Positions 50,725 through 63,980 of a stretch of DNA of 64,000 nucleotides are shown piece after piece. The stretch covers positions 1,278,145 through 1,342,144 of the forward strand of contig VZRS01014884.1 of NCBI GenBank assembly GCA_013398055.1, written 5' to 3'. Below the pieces are notes generated by a model, which worked only from the letters and a program-made list of their open reading frames with translations, searched no databases and was not told the DNA's origin. The stretch comes from Ifrita kowaldi. Taxonomy: Eukaryota; Chordata; Aves; Passeriformes; Cinclosomatidae. The position numbers and the translations under genes are program-made. Positions within the stretch are counted from its first letter, which is position 1, and every line of letters begins with the position of its first letter.

Positions 50725-52065
50725 CTGGAGAGAAATTAACAGGGTGGGGGGGGCGGGTGTAAAAGTGAAGAGCTGACAACTATTTCAAACAGCAATTTCT
50801 CAGACATTGACAGGAAAGTTGTAACATAAAAGGCCTTGAAGCTTTTAGGACAGGATTCACCAACTCCATTAGCAAGCACCATTCAATAGCTGAACTTGAC
50901 TGAAGGGTGAATAGAGATGGTAAAAATTTATGTTGAGCTCTTTGATTTATAGCCTTTTTTTCTGAAGGAAGTGAACAAAACCAGGAATTGCTCTTGTTCA
51001 GACAGAACCAGTTTTCAAAGATAAAATGCCCTTATATGAACTGTATACATCAGAAGACAAACACTATGGAGTACCTTGTCTGTTTAGACTCCCATTTCTG
51101 CAATGCAATACCCCAACTATATACACACTTGAACTATTCATGTTTTCAATTTAATGTTAGCTACCCGATGGAAGTTAACATTAAATTGAAAGATGAAGGA
51201 AGAAGCATCTAAATATTCTTGAATATGCATCTCACAACATGAAATAGTATGTATTTTCCACATAATTTACCACTAAGATAAACCCTATCAACTAGATATC
51301 ACTGCATACTGAATGTCAGTAGCATATCAGCACATGCTATACCATTCCTGTAGCAGAAACAATGTTGTTCTGCCCCTATTTTAAAGGGGATTTTCACTTA
51401 GCAGATACAGATGTGTCTGGTTACACTGCTGCAGTAATTTCTTCCCTATCTAAAAGCTGCAAACAACAATTCAAAACGTCTTGTGGCCAGCAAGAACTTT
51501 AGAAACAGATTTTGGAGATTGAATCTGGTGGCACAGCACCAAGTTAAAATCCCATGATTTTTACATATTTTATCCTTAATTTTTTCCTGCCCTCCCCAAT
51601 ACCTCACTTCTTATCCTATCCTGAATTCTGAAAAATTCCCTGCCTTGGAAGTCAAACATTATTTCTTGAACAGTAATACGCAATACCAACCGAATATGCA
51701 GCTGGTCAAATTTTAAACACTTCAGTTTAGAAAGGCTGCTTCACAGGCTACAGCATTTCAAACAAAAGTGTTTCCCACTTTTCAATGCTTTATATTTTCT
51801 CATCACCTCCCAAAGACTCTGGACATTGAAAGGGAAAAGATCTGCTTGTAAACCATGAAAATAATCAACTGACAACTACATGTATATAACCATTTTCTGT
51901 AAAAGATGATTCACAATGCACAATTTAGAGACCTTCTCCCAAAGTTATATAATCAAGGGCACTGAAAGCCAGGAAAATGGAAAACATTCATATGAAAACT
52001 TCAGTAATAAATATAAGCGTGGTTCCCTGTTCTCACCCTCTTGCAAGATGCATCTACATACTGAC

Positions 52066-52226
52066 CTCTGCTGATCCAAAAGTGGTGAAGAGACGGTAGA
52101 TGCCTTCTTGTCTTTCTTACTAGCTGAAGATGATGATTTGGGACTTGATCTTCGTTTTGGAGATTTGCTAGACTTTCGCGGTGATGGCGATGGTGATAAT
52201 TTAGACCTAACCACCTCTGGAGAAAT
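52066..52226 (-). CDS. ZC3H13: ZC3H13 coding exon V4 (SP-rich)
   Basis: This 161-bp exon begins ISPEVVRSKLSPSPSPRKSS after a cctcaag acceptor and ends in LLDQQ plus two bases of an Arg codon at a gtcagt donor. Visible residues are 121-173. Ser-Pro and Lys-Ser-Pro repeats form a basic, probably phosphorylated, disordered region typical of SR-related nuclear proteins. Confidence 0.95.
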
Positions 52227-52951
52227 CTTGAGGGAAAGAATATAATTAGCCAATAAGATATTCATGCTCAAAAGTGTAAGTGTGTGCCGATATATGTGTC
52301 AAATATGTAAATTCAGCAAGTGAGAGAGTATGAGATCTTAATCATGTACATCTCTACTTCAGCCTAATCACATTGTTTGCAAAGAACACCATAAAAGGAA
52401 GATAACGGAAAAAGCGTGGAGGAAGAGAAGGTGATGCATTCTGTAATACATTACAAAAACTGTAACTAAAAGTTTAAAATCAGTATGCTCACAACTAACA
52501 CTCGTATTTGTCTGAAAAAGAAAGAAATCCTTAGAGGATTTTCTTTTCTTTCCCAAAATTTTAGGGTTTCTAACACTTATAACTTCGTCACTCTACTTTA
52601 CTCTTGTTACCACAAGGCAAATTTGAGATCAGCAAATGCCTCGTGTTTTCTTTTACGTGTCCTCTGTTACAAACCTTATTTGTTGTGTATCACTAAAATG
52701 CATTAAATCCTACCCATTTAATAGCTGACTTCACAAAGAAGAAAACTCGGTCACTGTGCTGGATGACTGATGAGATACTCACTTCTAACACTCAAGTCAC
52801 ATACTAATTATCTAGGTGCCAGTTATTTACGATCATGTAACACAATAGTGCATTTGTAGCCCAAAAACCTTAAGTCTTATGGGAAACGATTAGAAGCCTA
52901 TGAAGTGGCTGATAACTTGTCTTTTTTATTTCACATTTACATAATACAAAC

Positions 52952-53091
52952 CTCTTTTTTAATTACTATTTCCTCTCGTTTCTCCATGTTTTCCTGTTCC
53001 AGTTTCATGAGTTCTCTCTGAATCTTTTGGCGCTTCATTTCCAAAGACAGCTCATGATCATAATCGTAATTAACATCTCCATTATCAGAGT
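52952..53091 (-). CDS. ZC3H13: ZC3H13 coding exon V3 (conserved coiled-coil-like segment)
   Basis: This 140-bp exon enters with two bases completing Asp and ends on a codon boundary at KKE, before a gtttgt donor. It encodes SDNGDVNYDYDHELSLEMKR and then QKIQRELMKLEQENMEKREE, visible residues 75-120. The heptad-like Leu/Met and alternating charges suggest an alpha-helical coiled coil. This is one of the best conserved parts of the visible protein. Confidence 0.95.
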
Positions 53092-55270
53092 CTTTATTTA
53101 AAGAAAAAAAAAGTAAATAGATTAGAAAACAATTTCTTATGGAAAATATAACAACATTTAGCATACTGGATGCCAAGCATAAATATTTCCATGACTTTTA
53201 AGTGCTGCATGAATGGATCAAGGAATGAATGTCAAATTTCTTCTCCACTTATGTGTGCAAACTTGAAGTAACTTCAGTTAGTTCCATAAACCTGAAGTTA
53301 AACTCTTAAACTTCGTTAAAAACAACACCTTAACTTCTTCCAAGGACATTCATCAGCAAGGGAAACAGAGGAAACCACTTACGTTATATTTAAATAACAA
53401 AAAAATTAAAACTGTGTGTCTTCAGAAAGACCGAAAATACGCAGAGCACTATTTAACTGGGAAAATCACATGAAACAGATTTATATAGTGATGTATGATA
53501 CTAGAGGGTTTTATTTAATACAGTGTCTTACAAATCAATTGATACACTTACTTAATTACATGCAGACATTGATTTTAAAATAAGAGAAGAGTTCAGTATG
53601 AACCCTTTTATCGGATAAACATACACTTCAAGAGTTTACATCTGGTTGTAAAACTCTTGATGTGAACTCTGCTTGGTTTCCACATTAGAAAAAGTGCTAT
53701 TTCTCTCACTTTTTCATTAAATCATGGACAATTAACATCATATGCTTCCAACCTTGCAACTGAAATCCTACTGAAAATTTAATACTCACTCTGTTTACAT
53801 TAATTTTGTTTATGGCTATGTAATGCTCAAAAAGCATTTTGGGAACATATCTGTCAGCGAAAAGATGACCTCATTAAAAAGTTATTAGCTTTCACTCCCT
53901 TCCTACATACAGGAACTATATAAAAGGTTTTGCAAGAAGTAAACTCAGTCTACAAATTGCTTTCATTTGTCATGAATGCGTGGGAGCGGTTTAGAGAAAG
54001 GTGCAGTTCCTAACAGCATAGGTTCTTTCCCAGTCCATCCGTATACTTACATAGCACTCACTAGAACTTAACAGACAGTAAATCTATTTCATCCATATAT
54101 CAAAAACTGTCACTTTTTTGAAAAAAAAGCTGAATTCTCAAGATGAAAGTCTCAGTGTCTAAGACTTAAGACATTCATACTATATATTTATATAGAACTC
54201 GTGGTTTTTATGTTTCAAACGTTTTTGAGTCAGGTTTTATTTCCATGTATACACGTCATAGATCAATTTTTCTTACAGTGTGCAAAAAAAAAGTCTACTA
54301 AGGAGTGAATATATATTAAGGCTACTTTTCCATTCATCTGTTGTGCTTAAGACACAGCAACAGGACCTGCAACACTTCTAGCACACAATATTGAAAAGCT
54401 CCCTAGTTAATGACATTTCCAATGAGCTCCATCCCACAGCTTGCGGTGCGCTTCATTGCAAATACACTCATTATATCAGAATTCCCTCAGAAGGGATCAG
54501 ACTTTTTTCCCTGCAACACTGTAACTACTTCTGAAACAGACACTTAGAAAACTACAGAAACACTACAGCTCAGTAGAAGCTCCTATAACATCACTACCAG
54601 GTGAACTTGGACTCTTAACAAAAGCAGAACTTAGGAGAGAAGAAAACTGCCCACATCGACAATGAAACCACCTTGTAAGTACTAAAAAAACTTTCAAACC
54701 CAAAAACTCCCACCCACCAACTCATACCAAAGTGACTACAGAAGGTAATGGAAGACACTTAGCATTTTTCATGTATTTTTAGAATATAAATATTTCACCA
54801 ATGTCCACCTTCAACTGTTATTATACTCTTTCTAATGAAGCCCTTGTTAATGACAGTTTACACCATCACAAATCATGCAACAAAAACAGCTGACTTTTGA
54901 ATTCAAAGGAATTACACTTTCTTCTCAGACTGACCAGTTCCAAAATTACTTTAGATGCAACTTCGATTCATCTAGTGACCTTAATGTGAAAGATTCACCA
55001 TGGAGTAGACTATACCTAAATTCCTTGTTGCCTCAGTAGTCAAAAGAGGGAAAAAAAAAAAAAAGCCTGTGTTTTAAAAGCTAGTTGATTTAACCACTGT
55101 ACCAGTCCAACTCAGATAACTTGTTCTCAAAAAAAAAATTAAATTAATGGCTACTGCATGAAAGTATTCTGCTTAGAACCAAATCTTGAAGCATTCCACT
55201 TGACACACAGCTCAGAAATCTCACAGTTCTTTGAGGCGTTAGGGGACTGAGTTCAATACCTTATACATAC

Positions 55271-55379
55271 CTTCTCTATTTGTTTCCCAATCCCCATTTT
55301 CCTCTTCACTTTCTGGTGTTCGCTCCTTTGTAATTTTGATATCCTCCTTTTCTCTATGTCTTCCTCGTGAGGACTCTTT
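55271..55379 (-). CDS. ZC3H13: ZC3H13 coding exon V2
   Basis: This 109-bp exon starts in phase 0 after a ctttatag acceptor and ends with one base of a split Asp codon before a gtatgt donor. It encodes KESSRGRHREKEDIKITKER and then an acidic stretch ending WETNRE, visible residues 38-73. The charged, low-complexity composition is typical of this part of the family. A longer open frame across the exon in another frame is a shadow. Confidence 0.92.
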
Positions 55380-58300
55380 CTATAAAGGGAAAAATGCTGC
55401 ATTAGAGTAAACAACTTTATTTTAAAGGAAGCCTGAAGAAGCAGGTGTATTTTACATGGTATTTTGGCTGGAGTTTTTTCATAGTACAAAAAATATTTTC
55501 CCCTTTAGCCTGTTGAAAAAATACCTTCTGAAACAAGCAGAGACTCCACAGGCTACGTGTTTTAATGCAATTTCATTTAATCAGAATGCAAATAGCAGAT
55601 GAGGAAAAGAGAAGAAAGGATTCATAAAATAAGAAGGCTTAAAGGCAGGGCAAGAGTCAAGCACACATCAGAGAATAAAATTTAAAACAGGCACCGAACG
55701 AACAGATTAAGTTCTAAAGACCAGAAGTTTCATGAACATTTAAAGAATATAATTTTAACAGCTTGAGCAAGAATTCTCAGCTGTAAATAAGAATATTTAT
55801 ATGCAAGGCAGATGAGCCTCAGAAGTGGAACCATTTAACTCTTCAGAGGATAAAGAATGTGGAGGGGAGGAGATAATAAAATAAAAAAACCCAGAGACCC
55901 TTGGCAGAAGGGGAAAAAATTCTAAAGCAACACAATGGAATCAAGTTCCATTGACAGTTTTGCGTTTCACTTTCACTATCTCCAAGACAAGTCTAACTAC
56001 TGCATTAGCACCCGTTTTCCTTGTGGCAGATGGTCCTGTGAACACCTAAGAAAGCCAGAGACTACCCTTACAAGAAAAAAGATAATTTCAAGTCAACTGA
56101 TGCTCTGCCGCTCTTGTCCCTCTGCTAAATTCCAGTAAAAAGCTACATAGTTGCATCTCTGCATCTGCTGAAGCAACATCCTCTAAATGATCTACCTGGG
56201 CTCAAGTGGAATACAGGACAAAGTTTCTCCACTACTAGCAAAAGAAGAAAATTCAAGCTTAGAAGTATCTCAGGTTAATTTATTAAATAGGAAATCAGAA
56301 CAGCAAAGTCTGTCCCACAGCCCTGTTGTTCTCACCTCTCATAGTGCCTTCTTTTGTTTTTTTTAGGGGATTCTTTCATGTTGGTATGCGGGAGAAGCTT
56401 ACACCACAAAAAGGAGATGCCTGAGAATTTCACTAGCTATTCCTTATTGGGACTTAGATCTTGACTTAATTTAAAACCTTAACATCACCTTGGAAGCACA
56501 TTAAGGAAACAACATAAAATTGCAGACAGTCACTCAAAAACTAGTAAAATTCAACTATGCCTTTTTATTCACTAACAATGTTAAAACCTTATCTCTAGTT
56601 TAATGATGTAAATCTCTAAAATGATGCAGAAGGTCATAACTTACTGAGTCATGTTGGCTGCTGACATCAACTGCAGACAAGTCTATATCCACTAAGCCAT
56701 TGTCTCAACATGTACTGAAGGCATTTCAGTCTAAGGGCCAGAAATGTACTATGCCCCAAAGCAAATTACTTTAAAAGAAAATGACTCTGATGAGATCTAA
56801 AAATCTGTAAGTATAACAAGCCTTCCCTGCAACCATTCTTTTTTTAAGACTATTCTTACTTTTCTAGCCCACCCTCCTCCAGGAAGGCCACATCTATTCT
56901 ACTAAACTGTGTATTTCTGCTATATACTTCAACTGATTCTGACAACATAAACTAACAAAACTATAATTTCTTAAATATGAATACTAGTTTCTATTAATTC
57001 AACACTACCTCTTACTAGCAAACTGAAACATGAACATTAGGACAACCCCTCTACACCAATTTAAATAAACCTCTCAAAGCAAATTTGTCAAATAACTTGT
57101 CATCAAAGAACGTGCAGCAAGTCCATGCTTCAAGTCCAATTTAATAACCCCTGTAAAAAATACTACACAACCTGTATGTATCACGCCTACCTCTTCAAAC
57201 TTACAAGCCAATACAAGGATCTTGAAAGAGCCTGTATTTTCTCCTTTCAGTGGAAAGATTCAGTAGTGGCACAATCATATTTCTACAGAAGAACTGAGAA
57301 CAAAAACAGCTATCAAACTGAAATACTGAATATAGGGGGAGCATGGTATTTTACACTAAATGTTGTTTAGTTGTCAAGAAGAAAGATTCTGACAACCTTG
57401 CATCTTGAAAACGAAATATCAGCTTAGAAATTGAGTATATTTTTCCTGGGGCATGCAAATCAAGGATTTAAGTTATGATGGTTTAGAACACATACTTAAT
57501 TTTTCTCACTGAAAAATCCTCAACATATTCCTTTTATTTTACTTGTTACAGTTGTAACACATTTGATTCCCTCATACTATGGGGATGAAATATTTCCTTC
57601 ACATCCCTATAGACCTTCTTTACATGTTTTTTGTCTCTCCCTCAACAAGCCAAGAGTAAAGTAAGTTAAGCTCCTAAGGGCAAATAGCATGTCTTCCACT
57701 TGTACTTGAAGATGCTGTATACCCACTTCAGCCACATTTGTTAACTTTTTCTCTGCAGACTCTGAAAAAATGCTATTTACTAGATGAGAACCGTTAGACT
57801 TTCATTATTACATATTTATTTACTAAAAAAATATTGTAGCTTGTCTTAAGAGGAAAAAACAGTTTAGTAGACTTTGTCTACGCTGTTTTCAGGAACATGC
57901 TCACAGCTAAACACAACAGGTGTTGGATAGATGTCTACAGTTTCATGTTGATGTTCAGGAGAGATGTCACATAAGGAAGGGAAAAAACAGATGACATCAC
58001 GGCTGACTTCTGTGAGATTTAATTTAACGTCTACTCAAGTTGAAGGTCCATGTCCCATGTGATCGCACTCTACAGCATTAAGACTTGATGTCTACTTGAA
58101 CTAATTTCCCACTACTGCCAGAAAAGCCTGGCCAAGCACAAAAGGACTCATCGAATCTGTAAAACATGCTTCTAGCCAAGAAGTGTTATCTTGCCAACAC
58201 CGATGGAAAGAATAGAAGACTCATACAACCTACAATTCTTGCATTGCAGAAATCTTGGTTTCACCCTTACCAGGTTGCACAGTACATGCAGCAGCAAAAT

Positions 58301-61300
58301 AAACTCATTCCAAAGCACAGATTCCTTTAAACCTACCGCAAGCTACGTGTATTATAGCTAGAACCTTTTGGGCAAGCACAGTACTACTTTGCTCTAGGTA
58401 TAATACCTTTATAGTGTAAACTACTACCACGCTACAGAAACACGTAAGAAAATGAATCTGTTCCCCTGACATTAAGAGGTATTGTTGCCATTTCAGAGAT
58501 GGAAGACAATGCTGAGTCCCACTTCCAGTGGAAATAGTTAAAAGCTACAGTGACAAAAACCACAGATATAAAACAAGTGATACACATTCCTTACGAAAAC
58601 CTTCCTAAACGTACATTAAGTTCCTCCCACTGTTTCTCCCAAATCACACACATCTTCCAGGTTAAGACTTCAGGTAAGACTTCACACACACACCAATGTA
58701 ACTGTCTTCTCATAATACAGACAAAAATTCAATAGAAAAATTTCCAACTAAATACAGTAACAGCAGAAACCCTATCTAATTATCTGTATAATAATTAATA
58801 CACTAACATACAGTGCTGAAGTAATTCCAAACACAAATCCAAGAAACACAGAAAAACTGAGTTCAGTGTAGGTGTCCACATAAAACAGCATATTGTCTCT
58901 GCAAACAATAGTACAAAGCATGATGAAATAAAAGGGCATATAGTCTATAAACTGTCCATATAGGAAGTTTCTTCCAAAATACATACAGATTGCACTAGTT
59001 ATGTCTCCAAAGAATAAAAAAATCTCTTCTGAAAAGATTTTATACTAGTTATACTGTCTTAGCTTCTTGTGGAACCTCTTCAGCTTTGTGTCTATCTTCT
59101 AGGAATCAGGTAGAACTGTCATATATAACTTAAATAGCATTTCCCCTTGTCATTTCCAAATTTGCCACTCTTTCTACTGGGATAAGGTATGAATATGACG
59201 CACCTAACTTACATTCCCTCAAACATACGTTATCGCATTCGTCCCGTGTCTTTTTGTCTCTCCCGTTTATTTCTCACCTCTTTGCCCACTTCAAGAAGAC
59301 CTTTGACTGTATTTTCTTTCACACAGGTGACGACAACCAAACAGCACTTCAAATAAAATTGGACCATGAATTTCTACAGTGTATTATAGATCGTTTGCTA
59401 TTCCATTTTTATAGACCTGCGTGTTTGCTTCTACAACTGTGACTTCACTTTGAACACATGGTTTCATTGAGCTGTCCACAATAACTTATTTTTCTACTGC
59501 ATGGTTTCACTTACTTTTAAAAAATTCATTCATTTTTTGTTTTAAATGCTTTCTTTATTGTGCGTTACCTTGCACTTGCCAACACCAAGTTTCATCTGCC
59601 ATTGTACTGCCAAAAACTAGCTTTCCCAACCCCCGTGGGTTCCTCAGACTTAGTAGTCTCACGTACTGTCTTCAAATCTTCTGCAAAGTTTGACATTTGG
59701 GATGTCCAATACTTTTTCTACATTCTTTATAGTTCCTTAAATAAATTACAATAGCACTCTGTGTAATTAAATTTCAAATTAATCTAAAATTTTCCCCTAG
59801 ATGGTTTCTAAACCTAAAATATTACACCTGCTATTCTTTGACTATCTATACATATGCCTCAAAAGTCTTGTTTTTAAACAGGTTTGACCTGTGTCAGGCA
59901 GTTCTCTTAACCACTACTCTTCATCGAAGTTTCAGTCTAGTAGTCTTGGTGAAGCACAGATTTTGTCAGCAAGAACATTTCTGATTGGTCTCTGTTTTTT
60001 TCTTTTTAACCAAAATCATTAAACTTCTTACAGAACAAGCTACCTTTCATTATTTCAAAGTCTTCTTATCCAGCTCCACTGTTACCCCAAAAGCTTTAAT
60101 AAAATATGGAAACATCACATATTAGATCTCCACCAAAACAGTAGCTCTACCAATGGAGCAAGATTTTTCTTAGCAGTTCAGTCACTTGAGTCTTCTGTCC
60201 TTTTAGATATCCTGGTTCTTTGCAAAGCAACTCTTGACGACTGTCCCTCTTCATCTATTTGTTCCAGAATATTTTCTTTGATATCCTGCATTTTGAGAGT
60301 TGCCTCCATGGAACTAAAACAAAGTTCAGCTGTTTCCTCAACCTTCCACTTTATGAGGCTGAGGCAGAGCACTTTTTCCTCTGCTGTGTGCTTAATCTAT
60401 AAATAATGCTTTGATACTTTAACAGACCCACTAATTCTCCAATTCCTTTAGATTCTTGCTTCCAGTTCACTTTCACTTGGGTTTTAGTTGTTTAAGAGTA
60501 TTTTATTATCACATTAATAGAACACTATAAAAAGCAAGGTTAACTAACCAAAAGTAAGAATTACATCAAAATTAGAGTTGCACCAGGACAGAAGTTACAG
60601 CAAATATTTAATGACGGTTGGAAAAAAAAAATTTTCCCACCAACCATGTACTCAATAACTGAACAGTTTATTCAAACTATTAGAAAATAAAAGAAACACA
60701 TTTCATTAAAAAGATTGAGAGTTTACACAAATTAACAGCAACTGAAAACATGATTGGAAGGTAAGCCATTCTGTCAAATTTAATGATAGCAGCTGCTGCT
60801 GATTTATTTACAGCTGACATAAAAAATTCATTTTACACAGCAAGTAGGAACAGACCAAGAGGAAATGATAGAATATTGTTAATACCTGCAGAAGCAAAAC
60901 TGATTTTTTACAAATAAAACTTTTTAAAAATTACTCATATGAAGATGGTCTTAAACATGATGCAGGAACACAGTGGTGCTATTGCTACACAGGTACAGGG
61001 TCACACTACGAACTCTATCCCTATTTGTTTGCAACATCAGGAATGGATAACACAATTAGAAAATAATTAAATTTTTATACTTGAGGGCCACAGGGTTGCA
61101 GAAAGATGTTTACAAAATGAAAACAACAATGAATTTTCTGCAAAATCCATTAAATGAGCAGTTGGGGTGCTTGATGAGTATGTGAGGATGAAGGCAAAAT
61201 GAACCAGCACAATAGTAACTGCATGGTTTCATCAAAAGCAAATTTGGGATGAACAACTTAAGTCAAGATGCATGTATACAATGGATATGAGTAAGTGTTG

Positions 61301-61643
61301 GGGAAAAAATAGTGGATGACTGAAACAATGGTTAATACACTTTCTTGGTAATAATCAATGGGTCTGCACTGTTATTAAATACCTGTTTATCAGTATTTAT
61401 AACACAATTTAAATCTGTGGGATTTATAAAATCTTTGGGAACCAAAAGACCAGAAAGCACTATAAAATTGCAAAACAGTACAATTGTTAAGACACTTCAT
61501 AACAAAAAATGTGATCTGCTATGTACAAAATGACCAGGTGCTTAAAACATTTTCAGTATTACAAGTCACAACGATAAGGTTTCTAGGACACAGTGCCGAA
61601 TTGCTACTGAGGGATTCTGGAGTTCTGCAAACTCCACTCTTAC
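55380..61643 (-). other. ZC3H13: ZC3H13 intron V1-V2 (largest complete intron)
   Basis: This 6.3-kb AT-rich intron has a gtaaga donor and ctttatag acceptor. It contains the ancient CR1/L3-like fragment near 59.6 kb. I found no additional exon, RNA gene or LTR in it. Confidence 0.8.
59545..59760 (-). mobile_element. Ancient CR1/L3-like LINE fragment
   Basis: The text around TTACCTTGCACTTGCCAACA, TTTCATCTGCCATTGT and TCTGCAAAGTTTGACA resembles the reverse-strand RT-region consensus of old amniote CR1/L3 elements. The same segment occurs in the younger CR1 at about 26520-26660 in the same orientation. Similarity is patchy and by memory only. The borders are approximate and older sequence may extend to about 59230 and 59960. 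Confidence 0.5.
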
Positions 61644-61755
61644 CCTAACAGGAGAGGATGATTCCTCTGTACTTCGTTTCTGTGGCTCTGCCTCAACATC
61701 TTGACGTTTGTTCTTCATTCTTTCCCGAAGATCTCCAGTGGGTCTTTCTGGTGAC
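61644..61755 (-). CDS. ZC3H13: ZC3H13 coding exon V1 (first visible exon)
   Basis: This 112-bp exon is preceded by a ttatacag acceptor and followed by a gtaaga donor. Its first base completes a codon begun in an exon outside the window, and it ends on a codon boundary. It encodes SPERPTGDLRERMKNKRQDV and then a Glu/Ser-rich segment ending SSPVR, visible residues 1-37. In the family this segment directly follows the CCCH zinc finger, so the finger exon or exons must lie above 64000. There is no in-frame start here, so this is an internal exon. Confidence 0.93.
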
Positions 61756-62635
61756 CTGTATAATACAGAAACATAATATAACCAGTTCTATGGGACTATT
61801 TTTAAAGGAATATGATCTATCTCTTAATTATTATTTTATTAGTATATCCAGAAAGATCTAAACCTCCCACCCAGAGGCAAAGTGGATGAGTAAGAAAACA
61901 TTCCATTCTAAAGGGCTTAAGCATTCTAAAAACCCCAACTCTTTCAGAAAGTCAAGGAAGACTTGACTCTAAGAAGAAAAAATACCTTGTATATATATAT
62001 GGCATGACTCAGTTACTACTCTAGATCAGCGTCAGGTGATCCTATCCAAAACAAATAACCTTTTTCTAACCATCATGCAAATGTGCTTCACAATTGCTCC
62101 TACCAAATATTTCAAGATTTAGCCTTCTCCATAATCTAAGCTGCAACAATTTTTATGGATATTATATTTATATAAGTGTCTCTCTCTACATATTACATAT
62201 ATATTTAAAACCACAATTAATGCAGAATCAAACTACTATAGACTAGCAATGACACACACAGAGAAGCACAACTCTGAATGCAGATGAAGTCTGCAAGCAG
62301 AGATAACAGAACCTAAGCACCATCCTCCCGTAGCCTAGGTGAGGCTGCCACACAGGAAAACACTGTTCCAAGACCATGAACCAGAATTTAACTCTTGAAG
62401 GCCTCTTCCATGTTCCATCTTGCAGTAATATAATTATTTCATTATTTAATTACAAAATACTGGATGAACTCTACTATCCATGCAGCACCTTTATGATACA
62501 TTTTCTGTAAAAGATATTACTGTGATGTGGAATGGGAAGAGGAACATCCTACACTACCACAATTTTGTCACCTCTTAGTATGGATTCATGAGTTCATTTA
62601 CCCCTTATGGGTTAAAAGGGAACAACCATTGCACT

Positions 62636-62828
62636 GGTGAGGCACTGGCACAGGTTGCCGGAGAAGCTGTGGATGCCTCATCCCTGGCAGTGCTCAAGGC
62701 CAGGTTGGTCTTGGTTCAGGTTGGTTGAGCAACCTGGTCTAATGGAAGGTGTCCCTGTCCGTGGCAGGGGGCTGGAACTGGATGGTCTTTAAGGTCCCTT
62801 CCAACCCAAATCGTTCTATGATTCTGCA
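62636..62828 (+). mobile_element. CR1 LINE 3' end fragment
   Basis: About 190 bases match the CR1 3' end as known in birds. They include the segment ending in GTGCTCAAGGCCAGG, then CAACCTGGTCTAATGGAAGG, GGTCCCTTCCAACCCAAATC, and the TTCTATGATTCTG tail typical of CR1. It lies in the ZC3H13 intron upstream of V1, opposite in orientation to the gene. It is a heavily 5'-truncated, non-coding copy. Confidence 0.95.
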
Positions 62829-63931
62829 ATTCAAACAAATTCCCAAGCTAAGGGAATGCAGGAGCTGTTTCAGATGATCTTTCAGTTCAAGAAAACAAAT
62901 TTTCTCTTCATATACATTTGGCTTGATACTGAGTTTAGTACTTCTGTGATGGCTGTTAGCTGTAATTACAGATTCTTTTGTGAAATGGTTGTATAGAAGC
63001 ACTACATCTGTGCCTACCAGTTTACACTAAAGAATCTTAAAGAGATATTAATGCTGTCTTATTTGATTAGGAAAGTTATATGTAATATATGAATAATGAA
63101 ATTTGCATTTCTTTTGTTTTTCAGACTGAATCAATTTCCATTGAAAAGGTAATTTCTCCCACTCTTCCTGCCACATAATATATAAAGGGTAAACTGTCTT
63201 TCACAGTCAATGCATACAAAAAATTACATTAATACCATTTCATTTCCAATCTGCACATATTTGAAAAAGCCATTTTTTCCATTTCCTCCTCTGCACTGTT
63301 TCCTACATTTAATTCTTGAAACCGCATCATAAGGTTAAATGTATGAGGACCTCCAGAGAAAAAGACCAGTGACTGCTCTCTTTTTAAAATGCATTTAATT
63401 GTCCATGAAATTGTAAGTACAGGTCAATCTAGATCAGAGGAAATGTACAGAAGATATCTGCTTTTTTTATCACTAAGGATCAAATAATATCCAGCATACA
63501 AATATAAACAAGTTATCTTCTTTGCATGCAAGACTATACCATCTTGCAAGTGTCTGGGTTTATGTAAAGGTTATGATTCAAAGTATTTTTCCCCTCCCCT
63601 CATATTAAAAAGGTAATTCTTTGCATTACCAAAGCACTCTGAAGCATTCCAACTATCAGGTACCTCAACAAATAAACTGTCTTTCAGCATTAAAGTGCAA
63701 TTCAACACCTTAATTTTTAATAATACTTAAGCTACGATACAAAGGATTTGGATTAGTGAAACTGAAAATTAAGTTAAGAGACAGAAAGATTATCAACAAT
63801 GTACTTGTAATACTGTTCCTCAAGAGGAACACTTTCAGGAAAAAAATCCCATTAGCTGAAAGCAAAAGCAAGAGAACTTGTACTGAATGCAGCTCATGTA
63901 CCTTATAGAGTGACATCTGATATTTTAATAC

Positions 63932-63980
63932 TTTTTTTTTTTAAGTTATCAGCTGGAGTAAAAAAAAAAAAAAAAAAAAA
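63932..63980. repeat. Poly(T) then poly(A) tracts at window end
   Basis: T11 (63932-63942) and A21 (63960-63980) are separated by 17 bases and could fold back on each other. No retroelement body is recognised next to them. Confidence 0.9.

Noticed and set aside
63932..63980. Poly(A) tract as the tail of a processed retrocopy
   Set aside because: No gene-like or retroelement body lies next to it, so it is treated as a simple homopolymer.
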